From the NCBI GenBank assembly GCA_963840565.1, contig CAWIZH010000001.1:1-64000 (forward strand): a stretch of DNA of 64,000 nt. The letters are read 5' to 3'. The first letter of the stretch is position 1. Every line of letters starts with the position of its first letter. The translations under genes and the position numbers were made by a program. Origin of the DNA: VRUE01 sp963840565 (GTDB lineage Bacteria > Actinomycetota > Thermoleophilia > Solirubrobacterales > 70-9). Below are positions 1 through 8,264 of the stretch, one piece after another. Under the pieces are notes generated by a model that made no database searches, was not told where the DNA came from, and saw only the letters and a program-made list of their open reading frames with translations.

Positions 1-352
1 GCGCAACGATCTCCCCCCGCCGCTCCGTCAACCCGGTCAGCTCCAACATCTGCTCAGTGGAAGCCCGAGGATCCTGATGCTTCTCGAGCCGAGCAAAAAG
101 CATCAAGTTCTCCTCGACCGTAAGCCGTCGATAAAGCGCTGCCTGCTGGGGCACCCAGCCGACTTCACCCTGAGGAACACGAACCTCACCCTCATCGGGC
201 TTTGAAATACCCGCCAAGATCGAAAGCAACGTGGTCTTGCCGGCGCCGTTGGGTCCGATCACCGCCACAAGCTCCCCAGGAGCTGTAGCCAGATCGACTC
301 CACGCAAAGCTTCGCGCTCCCCGTAACGCTTGACCAGACCCGTCGCCTCCAC
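1..352 (-). CDS. ABC transporter ATP-binding protein, C-terminus beyond window edge
   Basis: About 117 N-terminal residues of an ABC ATPase, cut by the left edge. The Walker A motif GPNGAGKTT lies at about residues 35-43, followed by a Q-loop region reading VPQQAALYRRLTVEEN, as in ABC-2/CcmA/multidrug-type ATPases. The signature and Walker B motifs lie outside the window. I chose the GTG at 352 because it gives a normal family start (VEATGLVKRYG) and no ATG precedes it in frame. It energises export or import of an unknown substrate at the inner face of the membrane. It is divergent from hemB, so a haem exporter (CcmA) is possible but unproven without its permease. Confidence 0.85.
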   Translation of the reverse strand, partial: MEATGLVKRYGEREALRGVDLATAPGELVAVIGPNGAGKTTLLSILAGISKPDEGEVRVPQGEVGWVPQQAALYRRLTVEENLMLFARLEKHQDPRASTEQMLELTGLTERRGEIVA

Positions 353-380
353 GCACGAGAACGCTACTGACCGCTGAGCA

Positions 381-458
381 GAGGGACGCGGGTGCCCTCC
401 CCCGGACGCGCGGCTTGCGCCGCGCTTGAGTGTCCGGGGGAGGGCACCCGCGTCCCTC
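381..458. repeat. Nested perfect palindrome (27-bp arms)
   Basis: Arms 381-407 and 432-458 are perfect inverted repeats of 27 bp. The spacer is itself a 7-bp hairpin (408-414 with 419-425). It sits between the divergent ABC ATPase and hemB genes, ending about 19 bp before the hemB ATG. Its outer sequence (GGG-CGGGTGCC-CTCCCC pattern) resembles the ends of the palindromic elements at 39.8, 40.4 and 52.4 kb, so it may be a short member of that family. It has no T-run and is not a standard terminator. Confidence 0.85.
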
Positions 459-476
459 CCCTAAACTCGGCCCTCG

Positions 477-1448
477 ATGCCGTTCCCCGCGACACGCATG
501 CGCCGCCTCCGGCGCACGGAGTCACTGCGCGCCCTGGTCAGAGAGACCAATCTTGCGCCTTCGGACCTGATCCAGCCACTATTCGTAACGGCCGGAGAAG
601 ATGTGCGCGAGGAGATCGACTCGATGCCCGGTATCGAGCGGTTCTCGATCTCGGAGCTGGTGGCGGAGGCAACCGAGATCGCCACCGCTGGCGTCGGAAC
701 CGTCCTCCTCTTCGGGATTCCTGCGGCAAAGGACGAATCGGGTTCGGGCGCTTACGACGACGAGGGCGTGGTGCAGATGGCGGTGCGAGCGTTGAAGGAG
801 GCTCACCCTGATTTGACCGTGATCACCGACGTCTGCCTTTGCGAGTACACCTCGCACGGACATTGCGGCTTCGTGCGGGATGGCGAGGTCGACAATGACA
901 TCACGGTCGAGCTGCTGGCGAAAACCGCGGTTTCCCACGCTGAGGCCGGCGCCGACGCCGTTGCTCCCAGCGACATGATGGATGGTCGGGTGGGGGCTAT
1001 CCGCCATCAGCTCGATGAGGAGGGGCACTCGGGCGTGCCGATCGTCGCTTACAGCGCCAAGTACGCCTCTGCCTTTTACGGGCCCTTTCGCGATGCGGCC
1101 GGCACGACGCCCGAGTTCGGCGACCGGCGTGGCTACCAGATGGATCCGGCCAACGCCGCCGAAGCGGTGCGCGAGGCTGAGCTCGACCTCGAGGAGGGGG
1201 CCGACATGCTGATGGTCAAGCCCGCCACCGCCTACCTCGACGTGGTCCGCCGGGTCAAGGACGCGACCGGCGCCCCACTCGTCGCCTACCACGTCTCCGG
1301 CGAGTACTCGATGCTGAAGGCTGCCGCCGAGCAGGGCTGGATCGACGAGCGCGCCGCGGTGCTGGAGACCCTGACTTCGATCCGCCGCGCCGGCGCCGAC
1401 GCGATCGTCACCTACTACGCGAAGGAGGCCGCGGCATGGCTTCGGTGA
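477..1448 (+). CDS. hemB: Porphobilinogen synthase (delta-aminolevulinate dehydratase)
   Basis: Condenses two 5-aminolevulinates to porphobilinogen in tetrapyrrole synthesis (cytosolic octamer in the family). At 323 residues it has the usual family length. The two active-site lysines are visible: Lys195 in AYSAKYASAFYG and the Schiff-base Lys248 in MLMVKPATAYLD. A cysteine cluster C120-x-C122 with C130 marks the zinc-binding type of catalytic site. The ATG at 477 is used; a second ATG at 501 (MRRLRR) is also possible. The 3' end overlaps the next gene by 13 bp. It heads a co-directional haem cluster with ahbAB and hemL. Confidence 0.96.
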   Translation: MPFPATRMRRLRRTESLRALVRETNLAPSDLIQPLFVTAGEDVREEIDSMPGIERFSISELVAEATEIATAGVGTVLLFGIPAAKDESGSGAYDDEGVVQMAVRALKEAHPDLTVITDVCLCEYTSHGHCGFVRDGEVDNDITVELLAKTAVSHAEAGADAVAPSDMMDGRVGAIRHQLDEEGHSGVPIVAYSAKYASAFYGPFRDAAGTTPEFGDRRGYQMDPANAAEAVREAELDLEEGADMLMVKPATAYLDVVRRVKDATGAPLVAYHVSGEYSMLKAAAEQGWIDERAAVLETLTSIRRAGADAIVTYYAKEAAAWLR

Positions 1449-2521
1449 AGGTCCCCCAGTCCAAGGCCCGCTCGCGCAAGGACGGCGCCGCGATCCCGCT
1501 CGACGAGACCGACAAGCGGCTGATGAACCTGCTGCAGTCGCGCTTTCCGCTCGATCCCGAGCCGTTTGCCCTCGTCGCCTCCGAGGCTGAGCTCGAGCTC
1601 GACGACGTCCTCGCCCGCACCAAACGATTGCTCGACGAGCGGATCATCCGTGAGATCACGCCGATCTTCGACACCCGCGCGCTCGGCTACGAGTCGATGC
1701 TGGTCGCCGCCAAGGTCGATTCCGAGAATCCCCAGCGGGCGGCCCAGGCGGTCAACGCCCACCCCGGTGTCTCGCACAATTACCTGCGCACCCACGAGTT
1801 CAACCTCTGGTTCACGATCGCCACCCCGCCCGATTCTGAGCTCGGCCTCCCCGGCACGCTCGAGGCGCTGATGCGGGAGACCGGCGCCGAGTCGATGCGC
1901 GAGCTGCCGACCCTGACCCTGTTCAAGATCAACATGAACCTGGAGATGGAGAAGGGAACCGACGCCCTCGCCGCCGCGGTCGACGCCTCGCCGCCGCGCG
2001 AGCTCGAGGCGCAGCCCTACGACGAGCGCGACATCGCCGTGATCCGCACCCTGCAGGGGCCGATGGACCCGGTCGAGCGCCCCTACGACAAAGCCGCGGC
2101 AGAGCTGGGAATGAGCACCGAGGACCTGCTCGAGCACCTGGGCGGGATGATCGAGCGCAAGCTGCTGCGCCGCGTCGCCGCGATCCTCTACCACCGCCGC
2201 GCCGGCTTCTCCGCCAACGGCATGGGGGTCTGGAAGGTGCCCGAGGACGAGATCATGGAGACCGGTGGCCGCATGGCCTCCTTCCGCGGCATCTCGCACT
2301 GCTACCAGCGCCCGACTTACGCCGACTGGCCCTACAGCGTCTTCACCATGGCCCACGGCCGCTCGAAGCAGGAGTGCGACGCGATCCTCGACTCGATCGC
2401 CGCCGAGTGCGGCATGGGCCCCGACGACCGCGCCACCCTCTACTCGTCGACCGAGTACAAGAAGATCCGCCTGCACTACTTCACCGATGACTACCGGCGC
2501 TGGGAGGAAGAGCATTCCTAG
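1436..2521 (+). CDS. ahbAB: Siroheme decarboxylase, AhbA-AhbB fusion (Lrp/AsnC-like)
   Basis: A 361-residue protein made of two tandem AsnC/Lrp-type halves, about residues 20-180 and 195-355, each a winged helix followed by an alpha/beta domain. The second half carries the AhbB-type core CYQRPTYADWPY and the first the matching SHNYLRTHEFNLWFT. In other organisms AhbA and AhbB are separate subunits that decarboxylate sirohaem to 12,18-didecarboxysirohaem for haem synthesis; paralogues NirDLGH act in haem d1 synthesis. It sits between hemB and hemL, overlapping hemB, so a tetrapyrrole role is secure. Which end product it serves cannot be decided here, since ahbC, ahbD and hemCDEF-type genes are not in the window. 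Confidence 0.88.
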   Translation: MASVKVPQSKARSRKDGAAIPLDETDKRLMNLLQSRFPLDPEPFALVASEAELELDDVLARTKRLLDERIIREITPIFDTRALGYESMLVAAKVDSENPQRAAQAVNAHPGVSHNYLRTHEFNLWFTIATPPDSELGLPGTLEALMRETGAESMRELPTLTLFKINMNLEMEKGTDALAAAVDASPPRELEAQPYDERDIAVIRTLQGPMDPVERPYDKAAAELGMSTEDLLEHLGGMIERKLLRRVAAILYHRRAGFSANGMGVWKVPEDEIMETGGRMASFRGISHCYQRPTYADWPYSVFTMAHGRSKQECDAILDSIAAECGMGPDDRATLYSSTEYKKIRLHYFTDDYRRWEEEHS

Positions 2522-3791
2522 CGGCGAGCGCTCGGCGGAGCTCTACCGCCGCGCGCTGGAGGTCCTTCCCGGTGGGGTCAACTCTCCCGTGCGGGCGATG
2601 CGCCAGATCGGCCGCGAGCCGATCTTCATCGAGCGCGGCGAGGGCTGTGAACTGGTCGATGTCGACGGCAACCGCTACATCGACTGGGTCGGCTCCTGGG
2701 GCCCGCTGATCCACGGCCACGGCCACCCGGCCGTAATCGCTGCGGTGGCTGAGGCGGCGACGCGAGGGACCAGCTTCGGCGCCGCGACCGCGGCGGAGGT
2801 CGAGCTCGCCGAAGAGGTCGTCGCTCGCGTCCCCTCTGCCGAGATGGTGCGGATGACCAGCTCCGGCACCGAGGCGGCGATGAGCGCGATCCGCCTCGCC
2901 CGCGCCGCCAGCGGCCGTGAGGTCGTGGTCAAGTTCGCCGGCGCCTACCACGGCCACTCCGACGGGCTGCTGGCCGAGGCCGGCTCGGGCCTGGCGACGC
3001 TGGCGATCCCGGCCAGCCCCGGCGTGCCGGCGGCGCAGACGGCAAGCACCGTGGTCGTGCCCTGGAACGATCGCGAGGCGGTTTCACGGGCGCTGGCGGA
3101 CCATGCCGTCGCTGCCCTGATCGCCGAGCCGATCGCCGCCAACATGGGCGTCGTCCCGCCCGCCGCAGGCTTCCTCGAGTTCCTTCGCTCCGCCAGCAGC
3201 GAGGCCGGCGCCCTGCTCGTCTTCGACGAGGTGATCAGCGGTTTCCGCGTCGAGCGCGGCGGTGCCCAGCAGCTCTATGGCGTGGAGCCCGACCTGACCG
3301 TGCTCGGCAAGGTGATCGGCGGCGGCCTCCCCGCCGCTGCGTTCGCCGGCCCGCGCAACCTGCTCAAGCGAGTCGCCCCTGCCGGCGACGTCTACCAAGC
3401 CGGCACCCTCTCCGGCAATCCGCTTGCGACGGCAGCCGGCCTGGCTACGCTGCGCGCCCTCGACGATGCAGCCTACGGGCGCCTTGCCGAGCTGACCGAG
3501 CGCTTCGCGACCGGGCTCATCACCCTCACCGAGGGTCGGCCGCTGCAGGTGGCGACGGTCCCCGGCCTGCTCACCCTTTTCTTCAGCGAGACGCCCGTCC
3601 TCGACTTCGCCGCAGCCGCCGCCAGCGACCTCGACGCCCACGCCCGCTTCTGCCGGGCGATGCTGGAGCGCGGGGTCTACCCGCCGCCGTCGCAGTTCGA
3701 GGCCTGGTTCGTATCCCTCGCCCACGACGAGGAGTCGATCGATCGCACGCTCGAGGCCGCTGCGGCCTCGCTCGACGAGGCGCTCGGATGA
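2487..3791 (+). CDS. hemL: Glutamate-1-semialdehyde 2,1-aminomutase
   Basis: A PLP enzyme converting glutamate-1-semialdehyde to 5-aminolevulinate, the C5-pathway entry to tetrapyrroles. The frame contains the family N-terminus LPGGVNSPVRAM, the SSGTEAAMSAIRLAR PLP-phosphate region and the PLP lysine in GKVIGGGLPAAAF (about residue 275). The start is uncertain: ATG 2487 overlaps ahbAB by 35 bp, while an ATT at 2514 lies behind a strong GGGAGGAA ribosome site. Length is about 434 residues, normal for HemL. The stop overlaps the next ATG (ATGA), showing translational coupling. Confidence 0.95.
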   Translation: MTTGAGRKSIPSGERSAELYRRALEVLPGGVNSPVRAMRQIGREPIFIERGEGCELVDVDGNRYIDWVGSWGPLIHGHGHPAVIAAVAEAATRGTSFGAATAAEVELAEEVVARVPSAEMVRMTSSGTEAAMSAIRLARAASGREVVVKFAGAYHGHSDGLLAEAGSGLATLAIPASPGVPAAQTASTVVVPWNDREAVSRALADHAVAALIAEPIAANMGVVPPAAGFLEFLRSASSEAGALLVFDEVISGFRVERGGAQQLYGVEPDLTVLGKVIGGGLPAAAFAGPRNLLKRVAPAGDVYQAGTLSGNPLATAAGLATLRALDDAAYGRLAELTERFATGLITLTEGRPLQVATVPGLLTLFFSETPVLDFAAAAASDLDAHARFCRAMLERGVYPPPSQFEAWFVSLAHDEESIDRTLEAAAASLDEALG

Positions 3792-4279
3792 GCAACCTTG
3801 CCCCACCTTCAGATCCGAAGCAGGCCCTCCGCTTGCTCTCCGCACGCCTGCGTGAGGAGGAGACGCCGATCTCGCCGCACGTGGAGGAGCCGGCCGAGCA
3901 GCCCGTCTTCGGCCTGCTCGCGGCGATCGGCGAACGCGCCGCCGTCGCCCCCGGCGAGTACGCGCTCGTGGTCGAGGCGGTGCGCGAGGGCTACCTCCTG
4001 CACTACGGTACGCCGCGGCTGCTGCGCGGCCACGACGCCGACCTCGCGCTGCTCGCCGGCGACTACCTCTACGCCCTCGGGATCGAGCGCCTCGCTGCAT
4101 TAGGCGATGATGCAGCGGTCGCGGTGCTCTCCGAGCTGATCGGCAATTGTGCCCAACTCCACGCCGAGGGGCGCGAGAACGAGGTGCCTGGGCTGTGGCG
4201 CAGCTCGGCCCTCGCGGTCGGCGGCGGGGAGCATGCCGACCGCGAGGCGGCGCGAGTCAATAGACTTCTGACTTCTTGA
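3788..4279 (+). CDS. Hypothetical protein between hemL and qcrA
   Basis: A 163-residue, mostly alpha-helical, acidic protein with no signal peptide or membrane span. Its start overlaps the hemL stop (ATGA), so it is translationally coupled, and the Rieske gene follows after 10 bp. A stretch around residues 92-120 (LLAGDYLYALGIERLAALGD) resembles the LAGDYL helix of polyprenyl-synthetase-like folds, without aspartate-rich catalytic motifs. That resemblance is weak, so I name no function. Position suggests a role in haem or respiratory-complex assembly, or in isoprenoid (quinone) supply, in line with menG and the prenyl synthase 2-3 kb downstream. Confidence 0.75.
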   Translation: MSNLAPPSDPKQALRLLSARLREEETPISPHVEEPAEQPVFGLLAAIGERAAVAPGEYALVVEAVREGYLLHYGTPRLLRGHDADLALLAGDYLYALGIERLAALGDDAAVAVLSELIGNCAQLHAEGRENEVPGLWRSSALAVGGGEHADREAARVNRLLTS

Positions 4280-4289
4280 GGTTGAGCTG

Positions 4290-4970
4290 TTGAGCGACGA
4301 CGCGGACAAGCAAAACGGGGCCGAGGCGACTGGTCGGCCAGAGCGCCCGACCCCCGAACCCCCCGGTTACTTCGAGGGAGAGTCGATGACGCGCCGACGC
4401 GCCTTCACGGTCGCGGTCCAGGGCCTCGGCGGGCTCGCCGGCGCGGCGATCGTGCTGCCGGCCGTCGGTTTTGCCGTGGCGCCGATCTTCCACCGCGGCA
4501 AGGAGCGCTGGGAGGCGGTCGGCCCGGTCAGCGACTTCGTCGAAGACACCTATCGCCAGGTGGTCTTCACCGAAACCGAGGGAATCGGCGACGCCGGTAA
4601 GACCACCGCCTACGTGCGCAAAAGCTCGACGCAGCTCGGCGAGAAACCGAACGAGATCGTCGCCGTCTCCAACCGCTGCGCCCACCTCGGCTGCCCGGTC
4701 CGCTTCGTCGAGGCCGCCGGCAACTTCATCTGCCCCTGCCACGGCGGCGTCTACGACTTCCAGGGCAAAAGGATCGGCGGTCCCCCGGTTCGACCGCTCG
4801 ACCACTTCCAGGCCCGCGTCCGCGACGGCCAGGTCGAGCTCGGCCCCCGCTACAGCGTCACCTCGCAACTCGAGCCGGTCCGCGCCCGCGACCCCGGCGA
4901 GTTCACCGGTGGGGTCTGGGAATATCTGTACCCGCCTCGTCCGTCGACCTTCCCACCCCCAAGCGGCTGA
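4290..4970 (+). CDS. qcrA: Rieske iron-sulfur subunit of menaquinol:cytochrome c reductase
   Basis: A Rieske [2Fe-2S] protein that takes electrons from menaquinol and passes them to cytochrome c. Cluster ligands are visible as C130-x-H132 in CAHLGCP (with C135) and C148-x-C150-H151 in CPCHGG. A TRRRAF twin-arginine motif precedes a hydrophobic helix (about residues 45-65), so it is a Tat-exported, N-terminally anchored protein; tatA and tatC lie 4 kb downstream. The TTG at 4290 gives 226 residues. An ATG at 4386 with a GAGGGAG ribosome site would start just before the Tat motif and may be the true start. First gene of qcrABC. Confidence 0.93.
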   Translation: MSDDADKQNGAEATGRPERPTPEPPGYFEGESMTRRRAFTVAVQGLGGLAGAAIVLPAVGFAVAPIFHRGKERWEAVGPVSDFVEDTYRQVVFTETEGIGDAGKTTAYVRKSSTQLGEKPNEIVAVSNRCAHLGCPVRFVEAAGNFICPCHGGVYDFQGKRIGGPPVRPLDHFQARVRDGQVELGPRYSVTSQLEPVRARDPGEFTGGVWEYLYPPRPSTFPPPSG

Positions 4971-4982
4971 GGCTAGGCGACG

Positions 4983-5885
4983 ATGAAACTCGACTCGATG
5001 ATCCCCGCGCCACTGCGCAAACCGGCCAAGCCGGGCGAGGGAAACGGCGCCAAGGGCGCTGCTCCCGCCGACCTGAAGACGGCGCCGCCGGAGCGTCCCT
5101 CCGACGCCAAGCGGCTCGGCGATCAGGCCAAGGACGCGCCGGCCGACGTCCTCGCCTGGGTCGACCAACGCACCGCGGCCTCCGGCTTCCTCACCGGGAT
5201 GCTCTACCGCAAGGTGCCGAAGGGCACCAACTGGTTCTACACGCTCGGCTCGGCGACCCTGATCGCCTTCATCTCGCAGGCGATCACCGGCGTCTTCCTG
5301 GCGATGTTCTACACGCCCTCGACGACCCAGGCCTACGCCTCGATCGCCCACATCAACAACGACGTCTTCCTCGGCCAGCTCGTCCACGGGATGCACAAGT
5401 GGGGATCGAGCGTGATGGTGATCCTGATCTTCCTGCACATGGGCCGCACCTTCTTCTTCGGCGCCTACAAGTACCCGCGCGAGCTCAACTGGGTGATCGG
5501 CGTGGTGCTGCTGATCCTGACGATGACGATGGCCTTCACCGGTTACCTGCTGCCCTTCGACCAGCGCTCCTTCTGGGCCTCGGTCGTTGGCATCAACATC
5601 AACGGCACCGGCCCGGTCGTCGGCCCCTACCTCAGCGACTTCCTCAGAGCCGGACCCGAGCTCGGGGCGACCACGCTTTCGCGCTTCTACGCGATCCACA
5701 TGCTGCTCGTTCCCGGCGCGATCATCGCCCTGATCGGCGCTCACATGTACCTCGTGGTCAAGCTCGGCACGACCGCGCCGCCCTGGCTCAAAGCGGACAA
5801 GCCAAAGGCCGCAGCGCCCGTCTCCCAGCTCGATGCCGGTGTTGAGGGCAACGGAGCGGCGCCGTCCAACGGAGCGATTTCGTGA
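4983..5885 (+). CDS. qcrB: Menaquinol:cytochrome c reductase cytochrome b subunit (b6-type)
   Basis: A 300-residue cytochrome b6-like N-terminal half of the bc complex. About 60 polar residues precede four membrane helices carrying the haem-ligating histidines, seen in the VHGMHKWGSSVMVILIFLH and FYAIHMLLVPGAIIALIGAH regions. This is the split cytochrome b architecture of Bacillus qcrB and chloroplast PetB, not the single-chain QcrB of Mycobacterium. It forms the quinol-oxidising core with qcrA and qcrC. It starts 12 bp after qcrA, and its end overlaps the qcrC start. Confidence 0.94.
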   Translation: MKLDSMIPAPLRKPAKPGEGNGAKGAAPADLKTAPPERPSDAKRLGDQAKDAPADVLAWVDQRTAASGFLTGMLYRKVPKGTNWFYTLGSATLIAFISQAITGVFLAMFYTPSTTQAYASIAHINNDVFLGQLVHGMHKWGSSVMVILIFLHMGRTFFFGAYKYPRELNWVIGVVLLILTMTMAFTGYLLPFDQRSFWASVVGININGTGPVVGPYLSDFLRAGPELGATTLSRFYAIHMLLVPGAIIALIGAHMYLVVKLGTTAPPWLKADKPKAAAPVSQLDAGVEGNGAAPSNGAIS

Positions 5886-6583
5886 AGCCCGCCGATAAGC
5901 AGGCCTACCTCGAGGAGTACGAGCTGCTGAAGAAGAAGGGCAAGCCCTTCTTCCCCTACGCGGTGCTGAAGGACTCGGCGATGATGCTGGTCGTCGTCGG
6001 CGTGATCATCCTGATGTCGGTCCTGCTCGGCGCCGAGCAGGGTCCCAAGGCCGACCCGACCACGACCACCTACGTGCCGCGCCCCGAGTGGTACTTCTTC
6101 TTCCTCTTCGAGCTCCTGCGCGTGATCAAGCCGCCGGAGCTGGTCCCGATCGCGACGATCGGGATCCCGACGATCTGCATGGTGCTGCTCCTACTGCTGC
6201 CCTTCTACGACCGCGGCCCGGAGCGCAACCCGATCCGCCGTCCGATCGCGACCACGGCCGGCTGCATGACCATCGCCGCGATGGCCTACCTCAGCTTCCT
6301 CGGCGCCACCGGGGGCTCGCCGACCGAGATCGACATGAAGGTCGCGCCCCAATACGAGGCCGGCAAGGAGGTCGTCGCCGGCTCCGGCTGCCTCGCCTGC
6401 CACAAGCTGGGCGAGAACGGCAACAACGGCCCCGGGCCCGAACTGACCCACATCGCCCAGCGGATCCCGCGCGCGGCAATCCTGCGCTCGGTGGAGATCG
6501 GCCCCGGTATCATGCCGTCCTTCCGCGACCTGCCGCCGAAGAAGCTCAACGAGCTCGCTGATTTCCTCTCCTCACTCGACTAA
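5882..6583 (+). CDS. qcrC: Subunit IV / cytochrome c fusion of menaquinol:cytochrome c reductase
   Basis: A 233-residue fusion. The N-terminal part (about residues 1-145) is subunit IV of the b6f type, with the Qo-site PEWYFFFLFELLR signature and three membrane helices. The C-terminal part (about 155-233) is a class I cytochrome c with CLACH (C170, C173, H174) and a distal Met in GIMPSF. This matches the Bacillus QcrC arrangement, in which the complex carries its own c haem. The GTG start overlaps the qcrB stop by 4 bp. It completes the complex with qcrAB. Confidence 0.94.
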   Translation: MKPADKQAYLEEYELLKKKGKPFFPYAVLKDSAMMLVVVGVIILMSVLLGAEQGPKADPTTTTYVPRPEWYFFFLFELLRVIKPPELVPIATIGIPTICMVLLLLLPFYDRGPERNPIRRPIATTAGCMTIAAMAYLSFLGATGGSPTEIDMKVAPQYEAGKEVVAGSGCLACHKLGENGNNGPGPELTHIAQRIPRAAILRSVEIGPGIMPSFRDLPPKKLNELADFLSSLD

Positions 6584-6626
6584 GCCCTCCCGGGACTCCG
6601 CCCAGTTCGCGGAGCAGGTCAACCGC

Positions 6627-7292
6627 ATGTTCGATCGGGTCGCGGCTCGCTACGACCTGCTGAACTCGCTGATGAGCGCGGGCCTCCACCATCACTGGCG
6701 CGAGCGAGCGGCGGATCGCGCCGCCCTTGGCCCGGGCGACTCGGCGCTCGACGTCTGCTGTGGCACCGGCGACCTCTCGCTGGAGCTTGCCGCCGCGTCT
6801 CCCCGGCGGCCACGTGGTCGGCTGCGACTTCTCCGAGCCGATGCTCGACTTGGCACGGGAGAAGGCACGCAACGGGGGGCGCAGGGAGTTCGCTTCGAGT
6901 GGGCCGATGCGCTCGCCCTGCCCTACGACGCAGGGCGCTTCGATGCGGTCACCGTCGGCTTCGGGGTGCGCAACTTCGCTGACCGCGACCGCGGCTTGCG
7001 GGAGATGGCCCGAGTTCTACGACCGGGCGGGAGGTTGGTCGTGCTCGAGTTCACCAGGCCTCGCCGCCGCCCTTTCTCGACCTTTTACTCGCTCTGGTTC
7101 GACCGCATCGCGCCACTCCTTGGCAGGCTCTCCGATGACCCCGAGGCCTACGCTTATCTGGCCGAGTCGCGTCCATACCTTTCCCGGTCCGCGTGGCCTG
7201 GCGGAGAAGATGGATGGAGCCGGCCTCGCAGGGATCGGTACACGATCCTCGCCGGTGGGATCGTCACGATCCACAGCGGCATCGCCGGGTGA
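6627..7292 (+). CDS. menG: Demethylmenaquinone methyltransferase, frame broken by indels
   Basis: An SAM-dependent methyltransferase of the UbiE/MenG family that methylates demethylmenaquinone. Recognisable pieces are MFDRVAARYDLLN at the N-terminus, the SAM-binding DVCCGTGDL, and FGVRNFADRDRGL in the main frame. The motif VVGCDFSEPMLDLAREKA lies in the next frame (about 6800-6885), and FPGPRGLAEKM is again out of frame (about 7165-7240). Four indels are therefore needed, near 6795, 6885, 7165 and 7240. Apart from these the protein has normal length and order, so I read it as an intact gene with sequence errors. It follows qcrC and overlaps the prenyl synthase, consistent with menaquinone synthesis. 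Confidence 0.82.
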   Translation: MFDRVAARYDLLNSLMSAGLHHHWRERAADRAALGPGDSALDVCCGTGDLSLELAAASPRRPRGRLRLLRADARLGTGEGTQRGAQGVRFEWADALALPYDAGRFDAVTVGFGVRNFADRDRGLREMARVLRPGGRLVVLEFTRPRRRPFSTFYSLWFDRIAPLLGRLSDDPEAYAYLAESRPYLSRSAWPGGEDGWSRPRRDRYTILAGGIVTIHSGIAG

Positions 7293-8256
7293 CCAGGCCC
7301 TCCGCCGTCCCGCCGCCGGTCACCGCGGTGCTCGACGCCTCCAGCCGCTGGCTGCCGGCGCGGCTGGGTGAGGTCGAGGATCAGCTGCGAGCACAGAGCC
7401 GCGGTCACGGCGAGCTGCTCGAGCGCCGACCTTGCCGCCACGCTGGCCGCCGGCGGCAAGCGACTGCGGCCGCTGCTGGTCCTGCTCTGCGCCGGCGCGA
7501 GCGGTGGAGAGGAGGCGGTGCGGGCGGCGACCGCGATCGAGCTGGTCCACATGGCGACCCTCGTCCACGACGACGTCCTCGACGCCGCGCCGTTGCGCCG
7601 CGGGCAGCCGACGATCGCAGCCGTCTCTGGTCGCGATCGCGCAGTCTCCGCCGGTGACCTGCTCTTCTCGCGCGCCTTTGCCTTCCTCGCCGAACACGGC
7701 GACAGCCGTTCGGTCGCGCTGCTGGCGGAAGCCTCGGCGGCGCTGGCTCGCGGCGAGCTTGCCCAGCGCCAGGACGCCTTCGACCCGGAGATCTCCGAAC
7801 AGCGCTACCTCGAACGCTGCCGCCTCAAGACCGCGAAGCTGTTCGAGTGCGCCTGCCGGATGGGAAGCGACAGCGAGGCGCTGGGCGCTTTCGGCGCCGA
7901 GATCGGCCTCGCCTTTCAGCTCCTCGACGACGTGCTCGACGTCTCCGGCCCGGCCGAGCGCACCGGCAAGGCCCGCGGCACCGACCTGCTCGACGGCACG
8001 GTCACCCTGCCGCTGATCCTCGCCGCGGCCGAGGACCCCTCGGTCAGGTCGACAGACTTGCGCGCTCTGGACTCCGCCAGCGCCGAAGCAGCTCTGCGAC
8101 CGCATCGCCGCCACCGGGGCGCTGGACCAGGTCCGCTCGCGGGCGCTGGCGATGGTGGCGGCGGCCAAGGACCGGCTCGACGCCGCCGCCTTCGACCCCG
8201 AGCAGCGCCAGCTCCTCGGCCTCGTCGCCGACGGCGTCGTTCAGCGATACAGCTAG
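7289..8256 (+). CDS. Polyprenyl diphosphate synthase, frame broken by indels
   Basis: A trans-isoprenyl diphosphate synthase elongating an allylic diphosphate with IPP to make the menaquinone side chain. Both aspartate motifs are present: FARM in LVHDDVLD and SARM in LLDDVLDV, plus the GGKRLRP substrate motif. The GTG at 7289 overlaps the menG stop. The first about 45 residues are in one frame, a shift near 7424 enters the main frame, and a second near 8085 is needed to reach the natural C-terminus (LLGLVADGVVQRYS). Length is about 320 residues, typical of HepT/IspB. Coupling to menG supports a heptaprenyl- or octaprenyl-type role; chain length is not readable. Confidence 0.82.
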
Positions 8257-8264
8257 CCGAAGGG

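Noticed and set aside
1..352. MceG/Mkl-type ATPase for the mce operon
   Set aside because: The fragment is 17 kb away, divergent from hemB, and its visible residues fit generic ABC-2 or CcmA ATPases; there is no positive evidence for an Mce link.
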